Origin: Crocodylus rhombifer
Lineage: Eukaryota; Chordata; Crocodylia; Crocodylidae
Direction of reading: 5' to 3'
DNA: 64,000 nt
Assembly: GCA_038503035.1 (NCBI GenBank)
Contig: JAVSML010023999.1
Location: 124,001 to 188,000, forward strand
Shown here: positions 1 to 11,384 of the stretch, piece by piece
Numbering within the stretch: the stretch's first letter is position 1
Layout of the letters: each line of letters opens with the position of its first letter
Position numbers and translations under genes: made by a program
Notes under the pieces: generated by a model
Database searches by the model: none
Seen by the model: the letters and a program-made list of their open reading frames with translations, nothing else
What the model was told of the DNA's origin: nothing

Positions 1-475
1 TCCTCCCTCTAGCCGTGCCAGGACTGGACTGAGTCTACTGCCACCTGTGTGAGTTGGAGTTGCTGCGCTCCAGCCTTGTTGGATGAGGCAGCTGGAGACC
101 CCCCCCAGCTCCCACCAGTGGAGCAAAGGGCTGTGAGTTGGGAGTGAGGGGCATTGGAGGGGGCAAGGGGCTGTGGGCTGAGTGCAGGGCAGTGGCAGCA
201 CCAGGGTGTTGCGGGTCAGAAGTGAGAAACAAGAGCAGGGATCAGGGGGTAGAGGATTGTGGATTGGGAGTGCAGGGCACCCGCAGGGCCAGGAGTGAGA
301 GGGCAGCAGCAGAGATGGGGCACTGTGTGTTGGGACTGAGGGGCACCAGCATAGCCCTGGGGGGTAATGGACTGAGAGTCAGGAGTGAGGGGCACTGGTA
401 GGGCTAGGGGTCTGCAGGTCAGGAGTGAAGAGCAGCAGCACAGATGGAGGGCTGCAGGTTGGTAGTGAGGTGTGT
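1..475 (+). repeat. GC-rich degenerate minisatellite, left part cut by window edge
   Basis: A motif like GGTCAGGAGTGAGGGGC recurs about every 40-60 bases (near 126, 209, 268, 289, 331, 375, 416 and 455), separated by GCAGCAG/CAGGGC spacers. The reverse complement of the same array, including the phrase CTCCCACCAGTGGAGCAAAG, occurs inside the inverted-repeat element at 27914-28442. This is therefore probably the interior of another copy of that element. The short reading frames across it are by-products of the repeat. Confidence 0.6.
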
Positions 476-1059
476 TTATGTGTCCCCAGGTGTCCTGTTT
501 TGGGACTGGAAACACGTTAACCCTACATATTCCTCCTTTTTGTGCCCAGTCCTTTCATGAAAAACTGTTAGTAGGATGGGGAAATCCTGAAGGATAGTTC
601 CTCTGTCCACAGAGATCATAGCCATTTTTCCTGGACAGCAGTGACTCTGAATGTCTGCCTTGGCAACTTTTGAGGGAACTTTCTGTGCCCCCATGGTGAC
701 TATGGGTATCAGCATTCAATGCTAGCCAGGGAGTCTGCAAAACGGTTAGCACATGGCAGCAGGTGCACAAATGACCTGCTGCTATCCCCGGGAAGTAGTG
801 ATGAAAAAAATAACAATCCAGAACTCTTTTGGCTCCTTGACCTATTTCACCCAATTCCAAAGTTCAGCTAACACCTCTCCCTACGGCACCGTGTTGAAGT
901 CCCGAGACATCAAATCCAGCCTACCCCCCCCCCGCCACGCTTCTGCCTAAACTACCAACTCTGGAAGACAGGGAACAGCGTAGCAGAGCCCAGCCTGCCC
1001 TTTGGTGGGCCCCACGCTGCACTTACTACTCTAACTTGAAGAATCATACTTTCCTCCAA
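476..1059. other. Upstream flank, no gene seen
   Basis: AT/GC-mixed sequence between the minisatellite and the CpG island. I see no coding exon, no recognisable repeat and no RNA gene here. A homopolymer C run lies near 925. Confidence 0.5.
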
Positions 1060-1660
1060 CATTTAGTGCCCGAGGCCGGTGCACCGGACCCGCAGCTGCC
1101 CTGGCTGTTCCCCAGCAGCAGGGGACGTGAGGCTGCCTGACGGGAACAGCGCAAATAAAGAACTGAACCCCGCCCTTTTGCCAAGTCTACCCGAGCGCGC
1201 ATGCGCCCAATAGTCCGCCGCATTCTTCGCGGGCACTCGCCGCGCAGGCGCCCTTCCCCTCTCTCCGGCAGTTCTGAAGGGTCTCGGCCCCTTTGGAGCG
1301 TCACACGTCACAATGCTCCCCCTGTCCAATCGGAAGCCCCGCCGCGGGGCTGGAGGCGGGGCCGGAGCCCTGTTGCGTTCTTGTTACCGGAAACGGCAGT
1401 TGCCAACCTCTCCTAGCTGCGGAGGAGCGGCCCGGCTCGCCTCGACCCACCAGCCACCGCCGGGTCCTAGTGCCAGCCTTTCACCAGGCTCCGGGTGGTC
1501 TGCCCTGATGCCCTCCCACAGCCCCCTCAGCAGGGGTCGGAAGACCCCGGTGAGGTGAGAGGTGGCGTCCGGGAGGCTCCTAAGTGCGGGATGATAGTTG
1601 TAAGGGGCAGGTGCAGGCACGGGTCCTAGGTGTTTCCTGCAGCTCGCTGCGGGGAGGTGT
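1060..1660 (+). promoter_or_regulatory. CCDC171: CpG-island promoter, probably of CCDC171
   Basis: This is the only strongly CpG-dense stretch in the window. It holds a palindromic NRF1-type site GCGCATGCGC at 1197-1206, a second near-match at 1242-1251, CCAAT boxes near 1206 and 1325, a CRE-like CACGTCA near 1304, and an ETS site ACCGGAAAC at about 1385-1393. There is no obvious TATA box, as is usual for housekeeping promoters. The ETS site suggests initiation near 1390-1420. The orientation is inferred from the + strand CCDC171 exons downstream; a divergent transcript cannot be excluded from sequence alone. Confidence 0.75.
1508..1554 (+). CDS. CCDC171: Proposed first coding exon of CCDC171 (start codon to donor)
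   Basis: The first ATG after the ETS site is at 1508. Reading from it gives MPSHSPLSRGRKTPV plus two bases, ending at a GAG|GTGAGA donor (GT at 1555-1556). Splicing to the exon at 19642 completes a serine codon and continues in the coiled-coil frame without a stop. A second donor five bases earlier (GT at 1550) would put a stop soon after the junction, which favours the later one. Against this call, the Kozak context is weak and the mammalian protein as I recall it begins with a different N-terminus. The frame is open upstream to an ATG at 1313, before the presumed transcription start. An unrecognised intermediate exon is the main alternative. Confidence 0.45.
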
Positions 1661-3289
1661 CTTCCCTGGTAGTGCAGTGTGTTTGGCCGGTTGTCCCCAA
1701 GTAGTATCTGATGCCTTAAAAATAACAGAGGGCTCAAAAAACAGATGTAGCAGTTACTTTGTCTCCCTTGCCACTTCATGTAGTCATTAGAAGTGTAATG
1801 CACACAAGGGTCTTTGAGCAGATGCAGTATCCTTTATTAGACCGACTAAATAGTTGGAAAAATTGTTGTTTGCAAGCTTTTGGGCACAAACACCCTTTTT
1901 CAGGCTGATCAAGAGTCTCTATAACCAGCAACCCTAAAAATCAAATGGATTTTTAACTGGTTTTCTCCTGTTTCTATATATTTAGCACTTGTAGAAACAT
2001 CCTGTTTTATCATTTCTAACTTCAGAAATATTTCTTTCTGAGGGGCTGGAAACAAAGATACGGGGTTTTCCTCTGGAGGAGGAGTCTTTGTGATGCGTAG
2101 TGATTTGCCCTTCTGATGTATGTCCTGGTTTTAAATGTGTATGTACGGGTGGGCACAACTTGGAAATTTATAAATAACACATGTCTCATTGATCATTATG
2201 TTGGCGCTGTCGATTAGAGACTTTTAAAGGGAATTGGAGCCAAATTCATCTGATATAAGTGCATAATTGCTTTACTTCCACAACACAATGCCTGTCCCAA
2301 CTTGTGACCTGTTGCTTACATGGTAACCAACTCCAGCTGTTTGTGTATCATTTCAGTGTGCACACTGATTAAGTGCTTGGGAACTGTTGGCCCCACTGTT
2401 TATTTTCTAAAGTATTTTTATTGTGTTGGCTGCATATTTTGTGAAATTTCATTTCAAGCCTGCAATTTCAGGGTATATAACTCATCCTTCAACTGACTAG
2501 ATCTTGTCAGTTTTAAGGCTGAAATTGGAGGCATAAAACTTCTGAGAACCAGGTTAAGCAGCCCTAATAATGTGCAAAAAACTTAAGGCAGGCTGTTCCT
2601 AAAGTTAATAAATCATTTTACACTGACCCTAAATACAAACTGTGCTCCCCACCAATAGTTGGTTGCGTGACTGTGTGGTTACCTCCAGTCCCTGAGGCAG
2701 CAACCCAGGCAGTGCAGGGAAAGTCAGGCCACTCTGAGGCTGCAACTTGGTGTGTGTGGAGGTAGTGGGGCCAAAGTCTGATATGACATCTTGCGGAAGG
2801 GGTCCACAGATGGCTCAGATTGCTTAATGTCCATGTCATGCTCCTTGTTCCCCTATGGCAGAGAATGGTTCACTTCTGTTCTCTTTGCTGATGAAGGAAG
2901 TGGGAAGTCCTCTGAAAAGTCCTTATCCTCCTGTGCCAGCTCCTGGATATCATGGGGGCAGGCTGAGGGTGGGCTTCTGCCACTCAGGTCTAGGAGTGCA
3001 GTCCTATTCCGTGGCTTGAGCTTGTTTGGCAGTGTTGACTGTAGTGGAATTGGATGGAGTCATCACCCCTGAGAATCTGAGAGCTTCTTCCTGTAGGAGA
3101 GAGGTTGGTATCTCTGGTCCTCTTGTAATGGAGCTTCAGTACCTTTGTCTTCTGAGTAGCACTAATACCAGTCCCACTTCTGTCCCCAGGCTGTCATTTT
3201 GGTGGAGATGTCTTCAAAGACAGTATAGTTCTGGTGGCTTGTCCTGAGCACTCTCTGACTTTCCTCTTTGCCCCAGATGGAAAGCTGGT
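1661..3289. other. Start of first intron, mostly without recognisable features
   Basis: AT-rich intron-like sequence. The only element I recognise is the repeat at about 1800-1912. The rest shows no convincing exon: the short frames at 2618-3247 lack splice signals and family resemblance. Confidence 0.5.
1800..1912 (-). repeat. Dispersed retroelement 3'-end fragment (Penelope-like or SINE)
   Basis: The - strand carries the pattern 'CTGAAaAAGGGTGTTTGTGCC', a run of 'CAAGCTTGCAAACAACAA', 'CCAACTATTTAGT' and 'CTAATAAAGGATAC', which resembles the 3' end of a widespread amniote retroelement family. A related fragment lies at 20461-20560. The class assignment is from memory of the motif and could be wrong; that it is a dispersed repeat is more certain. 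Confidence 0.4.
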
Positions 3290-3379
3290 CCATCATATTT
3301 TCATAGTTTCTAGGGTCGGAAGGGACCTGAGTAGATCATCTAGTCCGACCCCCTGCCATGGCAGGAAAGAGTACTGGGG

Positions 3380-4765
3380 TCAAATGACCCCGGTGAGGTG
3401 TACATCTAGCCTCCCCTTAAAGACCCCCAGGGTAGGAGCCAGCAACACTTCTCTTGGAAGTTGGTTCCAGATCCTAACCGCCCTGACCGTGAAGTAGCGC
3501 CTCTTGATATCTAGCTTAAATCTACCCTCTGCCAGCTTGTGACCATTATTTCTTGTCACTCCTGGTAGTGCTTGGGGGAACAGGGACTCCCCCAATGCCT
3601 GCTGGTCCCCTCTGACTAGTTTGTAACAGGCCACTAGATTCCCCCTCAACCTTCTCTTGTGGAGGCTGAACAGGTTCAGGTCCCGTAGCCTCTCCTCGTA
3701 GGGCCTGCCCTGCTGCCCCCGATCATGCGAGTGGCCCTCCTCTGGACCCTCTCCATGCTGTCGACATCCCTCTTGAAGTGTGGTGCCCAGAACTGGATGC
3801 AGTACTCCAACTGCGGCCTGACCAGTGCTGCATAGAGGGGGAGGATCACCTCCTTGGACCTGTTCGAGATGCATCTGTGGCCTTCCTGACTGCATCCCCA
3901 CACTGCCGGCCCATGTTCATCTTGGAGTCAATGATGACTCCAAGATCCTTTCCTGCCTCTGTACTGACAAGAATGGAGTTCCCCAGCCTGCAGGTATGGT
4001 GTCGGTTCTTCCTCCCCAGGTGCATCACCTTGCACTCGTCAGTGTTGAATCCCATCCTATTCTCATCGGCCCACCCCTGTAACCTGTCTAGGTCTGATTG
4101 CAGCCTATTCCTCCCTTCTAGCTTGCCCACATCCCCCCCACATCTTAGTGTCATCAGCAAATTTGAACAGGGTGCTTTTTACCCCCTTGTCCAAATCACT
4201 GGTGAAGATGTTGAACAGTGCGGGCCCGAGGACCGAGCCCTGCGGAACCCCACTGCCCACATCCCTCCAGGTCGAGAATGACCCATCCACCATCACTCTC
4301 TGCATGCGGCCCCCCAACCAGTTGGCGACCCATTTGACTGTGGGTGTTGACACCACAGTCCCCCAGTTTCTTAATGAGAATGGGGTGAGAGACAGTGTCG
4401 AAGGCCTTCCGAAAGTCCAGAAAGACTACATCCACTGCTACCCCTGCATCTAAGGATTTGGTGACCTGGTCGTAGAAGGCCACCAGGTTGGTCTGACAAG
4501 GCCTGCCGCTAATGAACCCATGTTGGTTGCCCTTAAGCATAATCTCCCCTGCTGGCCTCTCTTGGACATGCGCCAGAATAATTCTCTCAAAGAGCTTGCC
4601 CAGGATTGAGGTTAGGCTAACCGGCCTATAGTTTCCCGGGTCTTCCTTCCTCCCCTTTTTGAAGATGGGAACCACATTGGCCCACTTCCAGTCTTCTGGC
4701 ACCACACCAGAGCAGTACGAGTGCTCATAAAGCCGTGCCAGGGGTCCTGCAATGACTTCAGCCAA
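3380..4765 (-). pseudogene. CR1 ORF2 reverse transcriptase and C-terminal domain remnant
   Basis: From 4765 downwards the - strand reads 'WANVVPIFKKGRKEDPGNY', 'RPVSLTSILGKLFERI', '[13 protein letters not shown]' and, after a frame change, '[14 protein letters not shown]' and '[11 protein letters not shown]', the catalytic F-A-D-D box. The CR1 C-terminal segment follows with 'LGVIIDSKMNM', 'LPLYAALVRPQLEYCIQFW' and 'WNQLPREVLLAPTLGVFKGRLD' just before the 3' tail. At least three frame changes (near 4280, 4110 and 3880) inactivate it. The same C-terminal segment is intact in the second CR1 copy at 18775-19524. Confidence 0.93.
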
Positions 4766-4991
4766 TTCCCTCAGTACTTGAGGGTGGAGATTGTCCGGAC
4801 CAGCTGTTTTAAATACATCCAGTCCCTCCAGAAGTTCCCTAACTAGTTCCTCACTAACCCTTGGCCTAGGTGCGCCTCCCCTAGAGTCTAAGAGGGGGCC
4901 CAGCGGGGGAGTGGCTGTTCCGGTCCCTGCTCAGGAGAATGGAGGCAAAGAAATCATTAAATATGTTAGCTTTGTCATCTGGTGTGACAAC

Positions 4992-6248
4992 CTAATTTCC
5001 TAGCTTGTCCTGCAGGGGCCCCATGTTACCTAGAACCTTCTTTTTGCCCCCTATGTATTTAAAAAAGGACGTCTTGTTGTCCTTGATCCAGGAAGCTCGT
5101 CCCAGTTCCATCTCTGCCTTGGCCTTCCTAACTGCCTCCCTGCATCCCCAAGCAACCACAGTATAGTCATCCCTGGTGACGGCCCCTCCCTTCCACTGAG
5201 TGTGAGCCTCCCTTTTAGCTAGTAGACATTTCCAGATGCTTTTGGTGAGCCATGGGGGCTTTTGTGCCCTCCTGCTTCCTTTGATCCATGTTGGGATTAC
5301 CTCCCTTTGGGCTTGGAGGATCGTCTCCTTAAGGAGCTGGTGACCACTCTTCTTGGACACCTGGCTCCCCTCCCCTCTGCGACCTCAGCGCTTCCCCGGC
5401 TATTCTCCTTAGTTCATTGAAGTCTGCCCTCCTGAAATCTAGGGCTGCTGCTTTGCTGTAGGTCTTTGCCACCTTATGCTGGATGGTGAATTCCTGTAGG
5501 CAATGATCACTGTTGCCCAGGTGGTCGAACACTTGCAGCCCCCTCACCAGGTCATCACAAGTGGCCAGCCCCAGGTCCAACAAGGCATCTCCCCTAGTGG
5601 GGCTGTGCACCTCCTGGGTTAGATGGAGGTCCTGCATTCTGTCTAGGAACCTATGTGAGCAGTCAGACCAGGTTGACTGCTCTTCCCAGCAGATGTCTGG
5701 AAAGTTCAGGTCCCCCATGACGACCACATCCTTTGATCCAACTACCTCTGTGAGCTGACTTAAGAATTCCTGTAGTAGACCCCCACCGTTAAGTCTCTTT
5801 CCCCTCGACTGCCTTGTATTCTAACCCAGAGCACTTCAGAGTGCCCCTCCTCTGATTCTTTGCTAATTCACAAGGATGTGTATTCCTCCTTAATGTAGAG
5901 TGCCACGCCCCCACCTTTCCTCACTGTCCTATCCCTCCTGTACAGCCTATAGACCTTGATATTCACCGCCCAGTCATGCATTGGGTCCCACCACTTTTCA
6001 GTGATCCCCACTATGTCTGGGCTGGTGTCAGCTAGCAGGAGGGTAAGTTCCTCTTGCTTGTTTCTCATACTACGAGAAATTGTGTAGAGGCATTTGAGGC
6101 CTCCTGTGGATGTGTGCACTGGCCCCCTACTTTCAGCATTAGCCTGGCCCCTGTTGCTTACCTGTGTATATGTTCCGCTCGTCTGTCTAGGCTGGGCTGT
6201 ACTTGTGAGTGCTGCTTGGTTTAGTGGTCCAAGGCTTCCTCTGCCCAC
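4992..6248 (-). pseudogene. CR1 ORF2 endonuclease and connector remnant
   Basis: Three overlapping - strand frames make up the first half of ORF2. The first (6248-5868) has NARSM-like 'SRSMRNKQEEL', 'DIVGITEKWWD' and 'RKGGGVALYIKE'. The second (5727-5329) has 'VMGDLNFPDICW' and 'GNSDHC', the Asp/Asn and Ser-Asp-His signatures of the APE-type endonuclease that nicks target DNA. The third (5360-4992) is the lysine- and tryptophan-rich connector with 'WLTKSIWKCLLAKREAH' and 'FFKYIGGKKK'. Frame changes near 5860 and 5345 break the protein. The active-site blocks are still legible, so decay is moderate. Confidence 0.88.
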
Positions 6249-6271
6249 GTCTTCCCCTTCCCGCAGTAAGC

Positions 6272-6975
6272 CTAGTTTAAAGCCTGCTGGAGGAGATCTG
6301 CCAACATAGAAGAAAACACACGCTTACCTTTAGGGGAAAGGTGGAGCCCATCCCATCTGAGCATGTCTCTTGTGATGTGTGGGTCGTTGTTGAGGAAGCC
6401 AAAGCCCGCCTCGAGACACCATTCCCGAAGCCACCAGTTGGTCTCCGTGATGCATGTTGCATGCCGTCTTCCATGTCCGCTCACTGGTAGGATAGAAGAG
6501 AAAACCACCTGTGTGCCTGTCTCCTTCAGCATGCCCCCCATAGCGTGGTAGTCTGCCATCAGGTGATCAGGGCTTCTTCTGGCTGCATCATTAATACCCA
6601 CATAGATTAGGACCATGGGGTAATAATGGGCTGGATCATGGCCTGGATCATCCCCTTCATGTCCTGAATCTTTGCTCCCGGTAGGCAGTAGACCTTGCAT
6701 GTCGAGGGGTCCTGGTGACAGATGGGGCCCTCTGTACCTCTCAGGATGGAGTCGCCTGTGATGATCACTCAACGCTTTTTCCTCCTGGACTGCTTAGCTC
6801 CTTTGGCCTGCTCAGAACCTGGAGAGCGTGGAGTTGCCTCCTCTCCTTCCTTCTCCTCCAGAGTTGCCAGGGCCTCGTACCTGTTCTTCATCTGGACTGG
6901 AGGAACTGGTACTGCTGTGTTATGAGCAGCCCTGGTTCTGGAGGTGACCGTCTGCCACTCTGCAGTGGAGGGCAC
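6272..6975 (-). pseudogene. CR1 ORF1 remnant with SGNH/GDSL esterase domain
   Basis: A 166-residue - strand frame (6772-6272) shows VLIYVGIND (esterase block III, Gly-x-Asn-Asp) and DGLHLSPKGKRVF near its end (block V, Asp-x-x-His). These are hallmarks of the esterase in CR1 ORF1, thought to help the ORF1 product bind membranes or nucleic acid. The matching block I, reading GDSILRG, lies at about 6736-6756 but in a different frame, so a frameshift near 6605-6625 separates the nucleophile serine from the rest. Upstream, a piece containing NRYEALATLEE (6975-6769) looks like the ORF1 region before the esterase. A pseudogene of a mobile element, not a host gene. Confidence 0.85.
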
Positions 6976-7170
6976 CTCCCAGGGTGCTTCTTCCTTGGGT
7001 GTGTGACCCTGCAGGGAAAGGAAATAGCTGTCAATTTCTTCGCCTCCCTGATTCCCCTCAGCCTGCTAACCCCAGGCTATTGCTGCCAGTTTCAATCATG
7101 CTTGGGAGTGTAGCATGGAGTGGCTAGTTTGCTTTTTCACTGGGCAATAAGTAGATAAGCAAGGTCATAT

Positions 7171-7915
7171 GTGACCTACAACCCCAGGTTATACAGTTTG
7201 GCCCAAGTCACAGGGCTGCTTCTTGAAACCTTGGGTAGCTTGGGGGATGGGGATGGGGAGGGGGAGCAGGAGTACTGCAGTGTGGGATACCTGGAGCACC
7301 AACCAGAAACAGTGGATCTCATCACCATTTGGGGAGAGGTGGAGAACGAGGTAGTCTTTGAATGGATCACGGTGGAAATGGCAGCCTGCAGACCTGACCA
7401 GGCTTTGGCCCAATGCTGCTCCAAGTGACAAATACTTCAGTAGTAGTTGGGAAGGGCATGGCATGCTAACCATGTTTCAGATGCATGCAGGGTCATGTGT
7501 GCCACCTATGAGAAACTCTCCTGTGTCTTTGTGCTGTGATGTGCCAACATGTTGATGCAGCCTGCATTGCCCAGTATGGTGATGAAGACACTGATGCCAC
7601 TGTGATCAAAGGCACACAGTCTTCACAGATTAGTTCAGTGACCACCCAGGAGATCAGCTAGGTTGAGAACTCCCAGGATGTCCTGGGTAGTGGTGATGAC
7701 TCAGGAATGCACCTGGACTCAGATAGTAAGTGGCCAGAGTGCTTCAGCTGTTCCCTGTTTGCAGCATCCTGGACAGCCCTATTGCCTAATGCCAGTACTT
7801 CAGAGCCATCAGGCTCACAGCCATCCTGTAACCTCATGAGCTGCCCATTGGTATACCAGGGACTGAGAAGACCCAACCCGCCACAGGATCCGACATGTGA
7901 CTGTGAATGGTAAGT
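7171..7915 (+). pseudogene. Harbinger-type Myb/SANT-like gene remnant
   Basis: The + strand reads 'PETVDLITIWGEVENE' followed by 'FEWITVEMAACRPDQALAQC' (7171-7428). This fits the trihelix Myb/SANT domain of the second gene of vertebrate PIF/Harbinger transposons (E-V-x-D-L-I-x-I-W-G-E, then I-A-x-x-M-A and a Q-C-R-x-K helix). The first conserved tryptophan is missing and the QCRxK helix ends as QCCSK followed by a stop. A Ser/Thr-rich tail with 'NASTSEPSGSQPS' follows (about 7580-7915) after further frame changes. Such proteins help the transposase enter the nucleus and bind the terminal repeats. The convergent transposase piece at 10590-10871 supports the assignment. Confidence 0.55.
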
Positions 7916-10589
7916 CTGGTCAGAGCAGTGAAGGGCCCAGGAGCACTAGGGGTTTGGTGAGGAAGTGAAACACTCCCTGTGGAACCATATGGCCCCTTTT
8001 GATTGCCTCAGTGGGTCCCTTCCCCCTTGTCCCCATGTGATTGCATTGTGTGTTGAGGATGGCATCTCTTCAGTCAAATGGGGCAATTAAGGCCCACTCA
8101 TTGCTTTGTGGATGCCCATCCATAGTGGTCATTGTACTGTGGGTTTGTTCATTAGACAGAAGTTTTGGGGACCACTTAAAATAATGGCTTGCTTCATACT
8201 TCATGCAGTCCTCACCCTCAACCATAGCAAAAGGTGGCCTGCAGCTGCAGAGCCTCCCCTGCTCCCCAGTTCTGCCTGGCTTTGGGCTCAGACCTTGACA
8301 TAAGGCACTGAAGAATATGATGGCTTGCCCAACACCTGCTCCAGCCCTTCTGCCTTATAGCTAGATCACTTCTAATTGCTCTGTCACTACTGCCACAGAA
8401 ACCCAGTGGCTTACCCTGCCCCTTGCCCTACCCCTTGAGGCTCATGAGTGCTTCAAGTGAATCTCGTTGGCACAACCCACCACCCTGTGACCCTCCTTTA
8501 CCCTGCCTCTGCCACTCATGAGAAAGTTGATGCAATGAGCTTCTCTTCCGTTCAAGCATCTCTTTAGGAAGAGATAAAGGTACTTTATTGTAAAGCAATA
8601 AGCAATGCTTGCCACAACAAGCATAAAAGTGAGGAGAGAAGAAAGCAAGTGACTTTTACATCTTCATTGCAACCACTTGGTCAGTACAATCCTCTGGTTG
8701 TGTAAGTCTACTCTGAAATCGCTTCGAGTGCCTGTGGAACTTCAGGCCCAGGGGTGCTTGCTATACCTTTGCAGTACAGGCCTGTGGCTGCCAGAGGGGC
8801 GTATCATTTTCTTGAGTGCCAGGGGAGCAGAGGGGAAGAGACAATTTTACCATGTTGAGAGTCAGTGGGCCTAATGAGGCCTGTCCGCTGGCTGGATCTT
8901 GCAGGTTTGTTTGGAGAGCTCTTCTTGCTATATGGGTAGCAGTCAGTAAGATGACAAACTCCTGTTTCCTATTCTTTCCTTTCAGGCCAGATCCCTGCCA
9001 AGGGCAGTGACAGCACTTTGGCATATAACAGTTCGTGGATGTGGCCAGAGATGGAGGGAAAGCTGCATGTGCATGAAGATGGACTTGCTGAGCCCTCTGG
9101 AGGCCAGCTGGTCCTGGGTTGAAGAGGCCAGGAAATGGTGGGAGGAAGAGTGGCTATACTGCTGCCATGCATAGCAGTGGTCGGGCATAGGATCAAGCAG
9201 TCCTGGTGCAAGCTATGTGGTAGAGCAATCACTGAGTAGACAGCAGAGGCACTAATGAGCAAGTCTGTGGATTGCCTTGTGTCTGACTGACCTTGCAGAG
9301 CTAGGAGTATTGTTGCCATTCTTCACGTCACTTGCAATGTAATGGTCCAGCTGGATTGATGTCAAACCTCTGGGGCTATATGTTCCCACATAACTTCAGG
9401 CTCCCATAGGGCTCCTCTTTAGCTGAGGTAGAAGCAACCACCCCCCAGGCAGTGTCCATGTGGACATTGTGGCTAGAACAGATGTCCAGCAGTGGTGGTT
9501 GGTAGCTGAGTGCCCCTTTGCACAATGATAGGCACGACTGCCAGTTGGGAACATGCCATATGTGTGTTCTCCATCTGTGTTTGACGTGTGTACCAGGCTT
9601 GCATTCATGGGCTAGTAGTTGTGGCCACTAAGACCTTTGGGAAGTTGTTGGGTCTGTGCTTTGGAGACTGTCTGTCTGTTTTGTTTAATAAAAGACCTCT
9701 CTAATGTTCAGCTGTTGCATGCACTGTATGTGTGGGATTGGAGCACTAATTACTTGGCACAGGTGTTCAGTGGGGAAAGCAAAGTATTGGGGAAGGGGGA
9801 GGGGGAGAGGGAGGAAAACAGCTTCTGCAGTAGTGGGTCCCCTCCCCGATCTTTCCCAAGCCCAGGGTGACAACTGAACAGCTGGCAGTTAGCACAAAAA
9901 AAAAAAAAAAAAAGGCAGCTACCATAGGCCTGGCCAAAACATCTTTTCTCCCTTTGTCTAGCCTCCCAAACCTAAACATAATAGTCCCTCTGTCTACTAT
10001 CCCCCCACTGCCCTCCCGTGAGCACTGGAAATGACCACGTAAGAGCACATGTTAGGTTGATAATGTTTAATTGTGTACTATAAGAGACCTTTCCACAAGT
10101 TACCATGCTGACCCTTGTCCCGGAGTCTAGCAAAATGGCCTGTCAGCACACCTTGCATGTGTGTTGCTGGCAATTAGCTTGCCTGTGACTGCCTATGGGT
10201 GTGAGGGACTGTTCCATTTGAATCAGAAATTGATCTAGCAGGGACTCTTCCTTGACTTTACAGATGTGCAGGGTTCAGGCAAAGACCATAAAGTGGGGCA
10301 TGTGGCAGTCACTGACATCCAGGCATATCCAGTTGGTATTTACATGTGTGAAATGGCTGTGGTGGTCCAAATCAACTTCTGAAGATTGCCAGCATCAGAA
10401 CCTACTCGGGGTACCCAATCAGGGTAAATGATGGCCGCATGTATAATTAATTGACAGTCCTGATTCAGCTGGGGAGCCTCAGGATGACTAACCCCGTGCC
10501 TTTGTGGGTTGGCAGGGCCTATGATCTATCATGCTGTCGCCAATGGGATTGCTAGCCATGCTACCTCTCTCACCATGGACTTGTCAACA
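7916..10589. other. Probable interior of the Harbinger remnant, no gene recognised
   Basis: This stretch lies between the Myb-like piece and the transposase piece and is riddled with stops on both strands. Short frames such as 8969-9319 (-) show no family resemblance that I can name. The catalytic DDE part of the transposase should lie at its right side, on the - strand below 10590, but I could not recognise the active-site blocks. A poly-A run at about 9895-9914 may mark a small retroposon insertion. Confidence 0.4.
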
Positions 10590-10871
10590 CTAAACTAATT
10601 TGCCACAGACCAGAGGCTTCCATATTGTGGTGGTGATATACTCCTCAACAGTAAAAGGTGTCCTTATTCTAGTGGCTTGCTGTTGGAGATGGGTGGGCAG
10701 GTTGGTGTAGGCCTTCATGAAGTTTCCTCTTGCCATATGGAAATCCTTCTGCCATTGATTGTTATCCCAGGTAGCTATGAGAGTCTGCTCCCACCACTTA
10801 CTGCTAGTCTTCCTAGCCCTGCTCAGTGGTTTGACAACACTCTCTCCCCTCCCCCCTTTTAGCCTAGGCAC
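10590..10871 (-). pseudogene. PIF/Harbinger transposase N-terminal remnant
   Basis: The 93-residue - strand frame contains 'SSKWWEQTLIATWDNNQWQ', then 'DFHMARGNFMKAYTNL' and 'TRIRTPFTVEEYITTTIWK'. This matches the N-terminal half of vertebrate Harbinger transposases position by position: W-W-E, T-W-D-x-x-Q-W, F-x-M-x-x-x-x-F, then T-R-x-R-x-x-x-T-V-E/Q-K and L-W-K. The expected helix-turn-helix (Y-R-S-V, F-G-V-G-K-S-T-V) is lost after a stop. It faces the Myb-like gene at 7171-7915, the opposed arrangement known in some Harbinger elements. Terminal repeats and the 3-bp duplication were not identified. Confidence 0.65.
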
Positions 10872-11384
10872 ATTTTGCTGATAAGTAGCCTGTGTGCATT
10901 CAGGATGTGAGCACAGAGGGAGAGCTGGACATAGTTATGGGACTCCCAGTGATAGGTGCCAAGCCAAGTGCATGAGCTTCTGTCCTGCTCATTGTCTTTC
11001 CTTGGACTTTGCTCACATGCCCACTGCCAAGTTGGTCATTGTGTCCTGCCAGTGGTGCCTAGCTGGGGCAGGGCGCAGGACAGATCTGTGGCTTGTGGGG
11101 TGTGTGTGCTTGTGGCTCCTGCTGCTGCATGCACCCTGGGAGGGCATGGGGGTGGGGTGTGCCCCTGGATCTGTGCGCAGAGCTGGGGAGGGCCGGTTGC
11201 CACTGTGGGCTGGGGCTGGAGTTGCACTGGGCTGCACTCAAGGGTGGGTGGCACTGGGGGGCGGTCTATGGGAGGGGCTACAGCTGCCCTAAAATTCTCT
11301 ATAGCTCCTGCAATCTCCCCCTCCCAGTGCCACCACCACTCACCCTGAGTGCAGCCTGGCCCAGCCCCCGCCCCATCTGCGATA

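Larger units (their letters stand above)
3290..7085 (-). mobile_element. CR1 LINE, nearly full length, inactivated
   Basis: Reading the - strand from 7085 down to 3290 gives, in order, an ORF1 region with an SGNH/GDSL-type esterase, an ORF2 apurinic-type endonuclease, a connector, a reverse transcriptase and a CR1 C-terminal domain. It ends in the typical amniote CR1 3' tail (on the + strand: TTCATAGTTTCTAGGGTCGG and GACCTGAGTAGATCATCTAG at 3299-3349). The order and about 3.8 kb length fit a CR1 lacking only part of its 5' end. Many frameshifts and stops divide both ORFs, so it cannot encode a working protein. It lies in the first intron of CCDC171, antisense to it. The exact 5' edge is uncertain by tens of bases. 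Confidence 0.92.

Noticed and set aside
1313..1558. 81-codon open frame through the CpG island as a separate gene
   Set aside because: GC-rich frame of low complexity. Only its last part from 1508 makes sense as a CCDC171 exon, because of the donor and the frame match; the rest probably lies upstream of transcription start.
9895..9914. Poly-A run as the end of a processed pseudogene
   Set aside because: The sequence upstream shows no coding resemblance to a known mRNA and no flanking duplication was seen.
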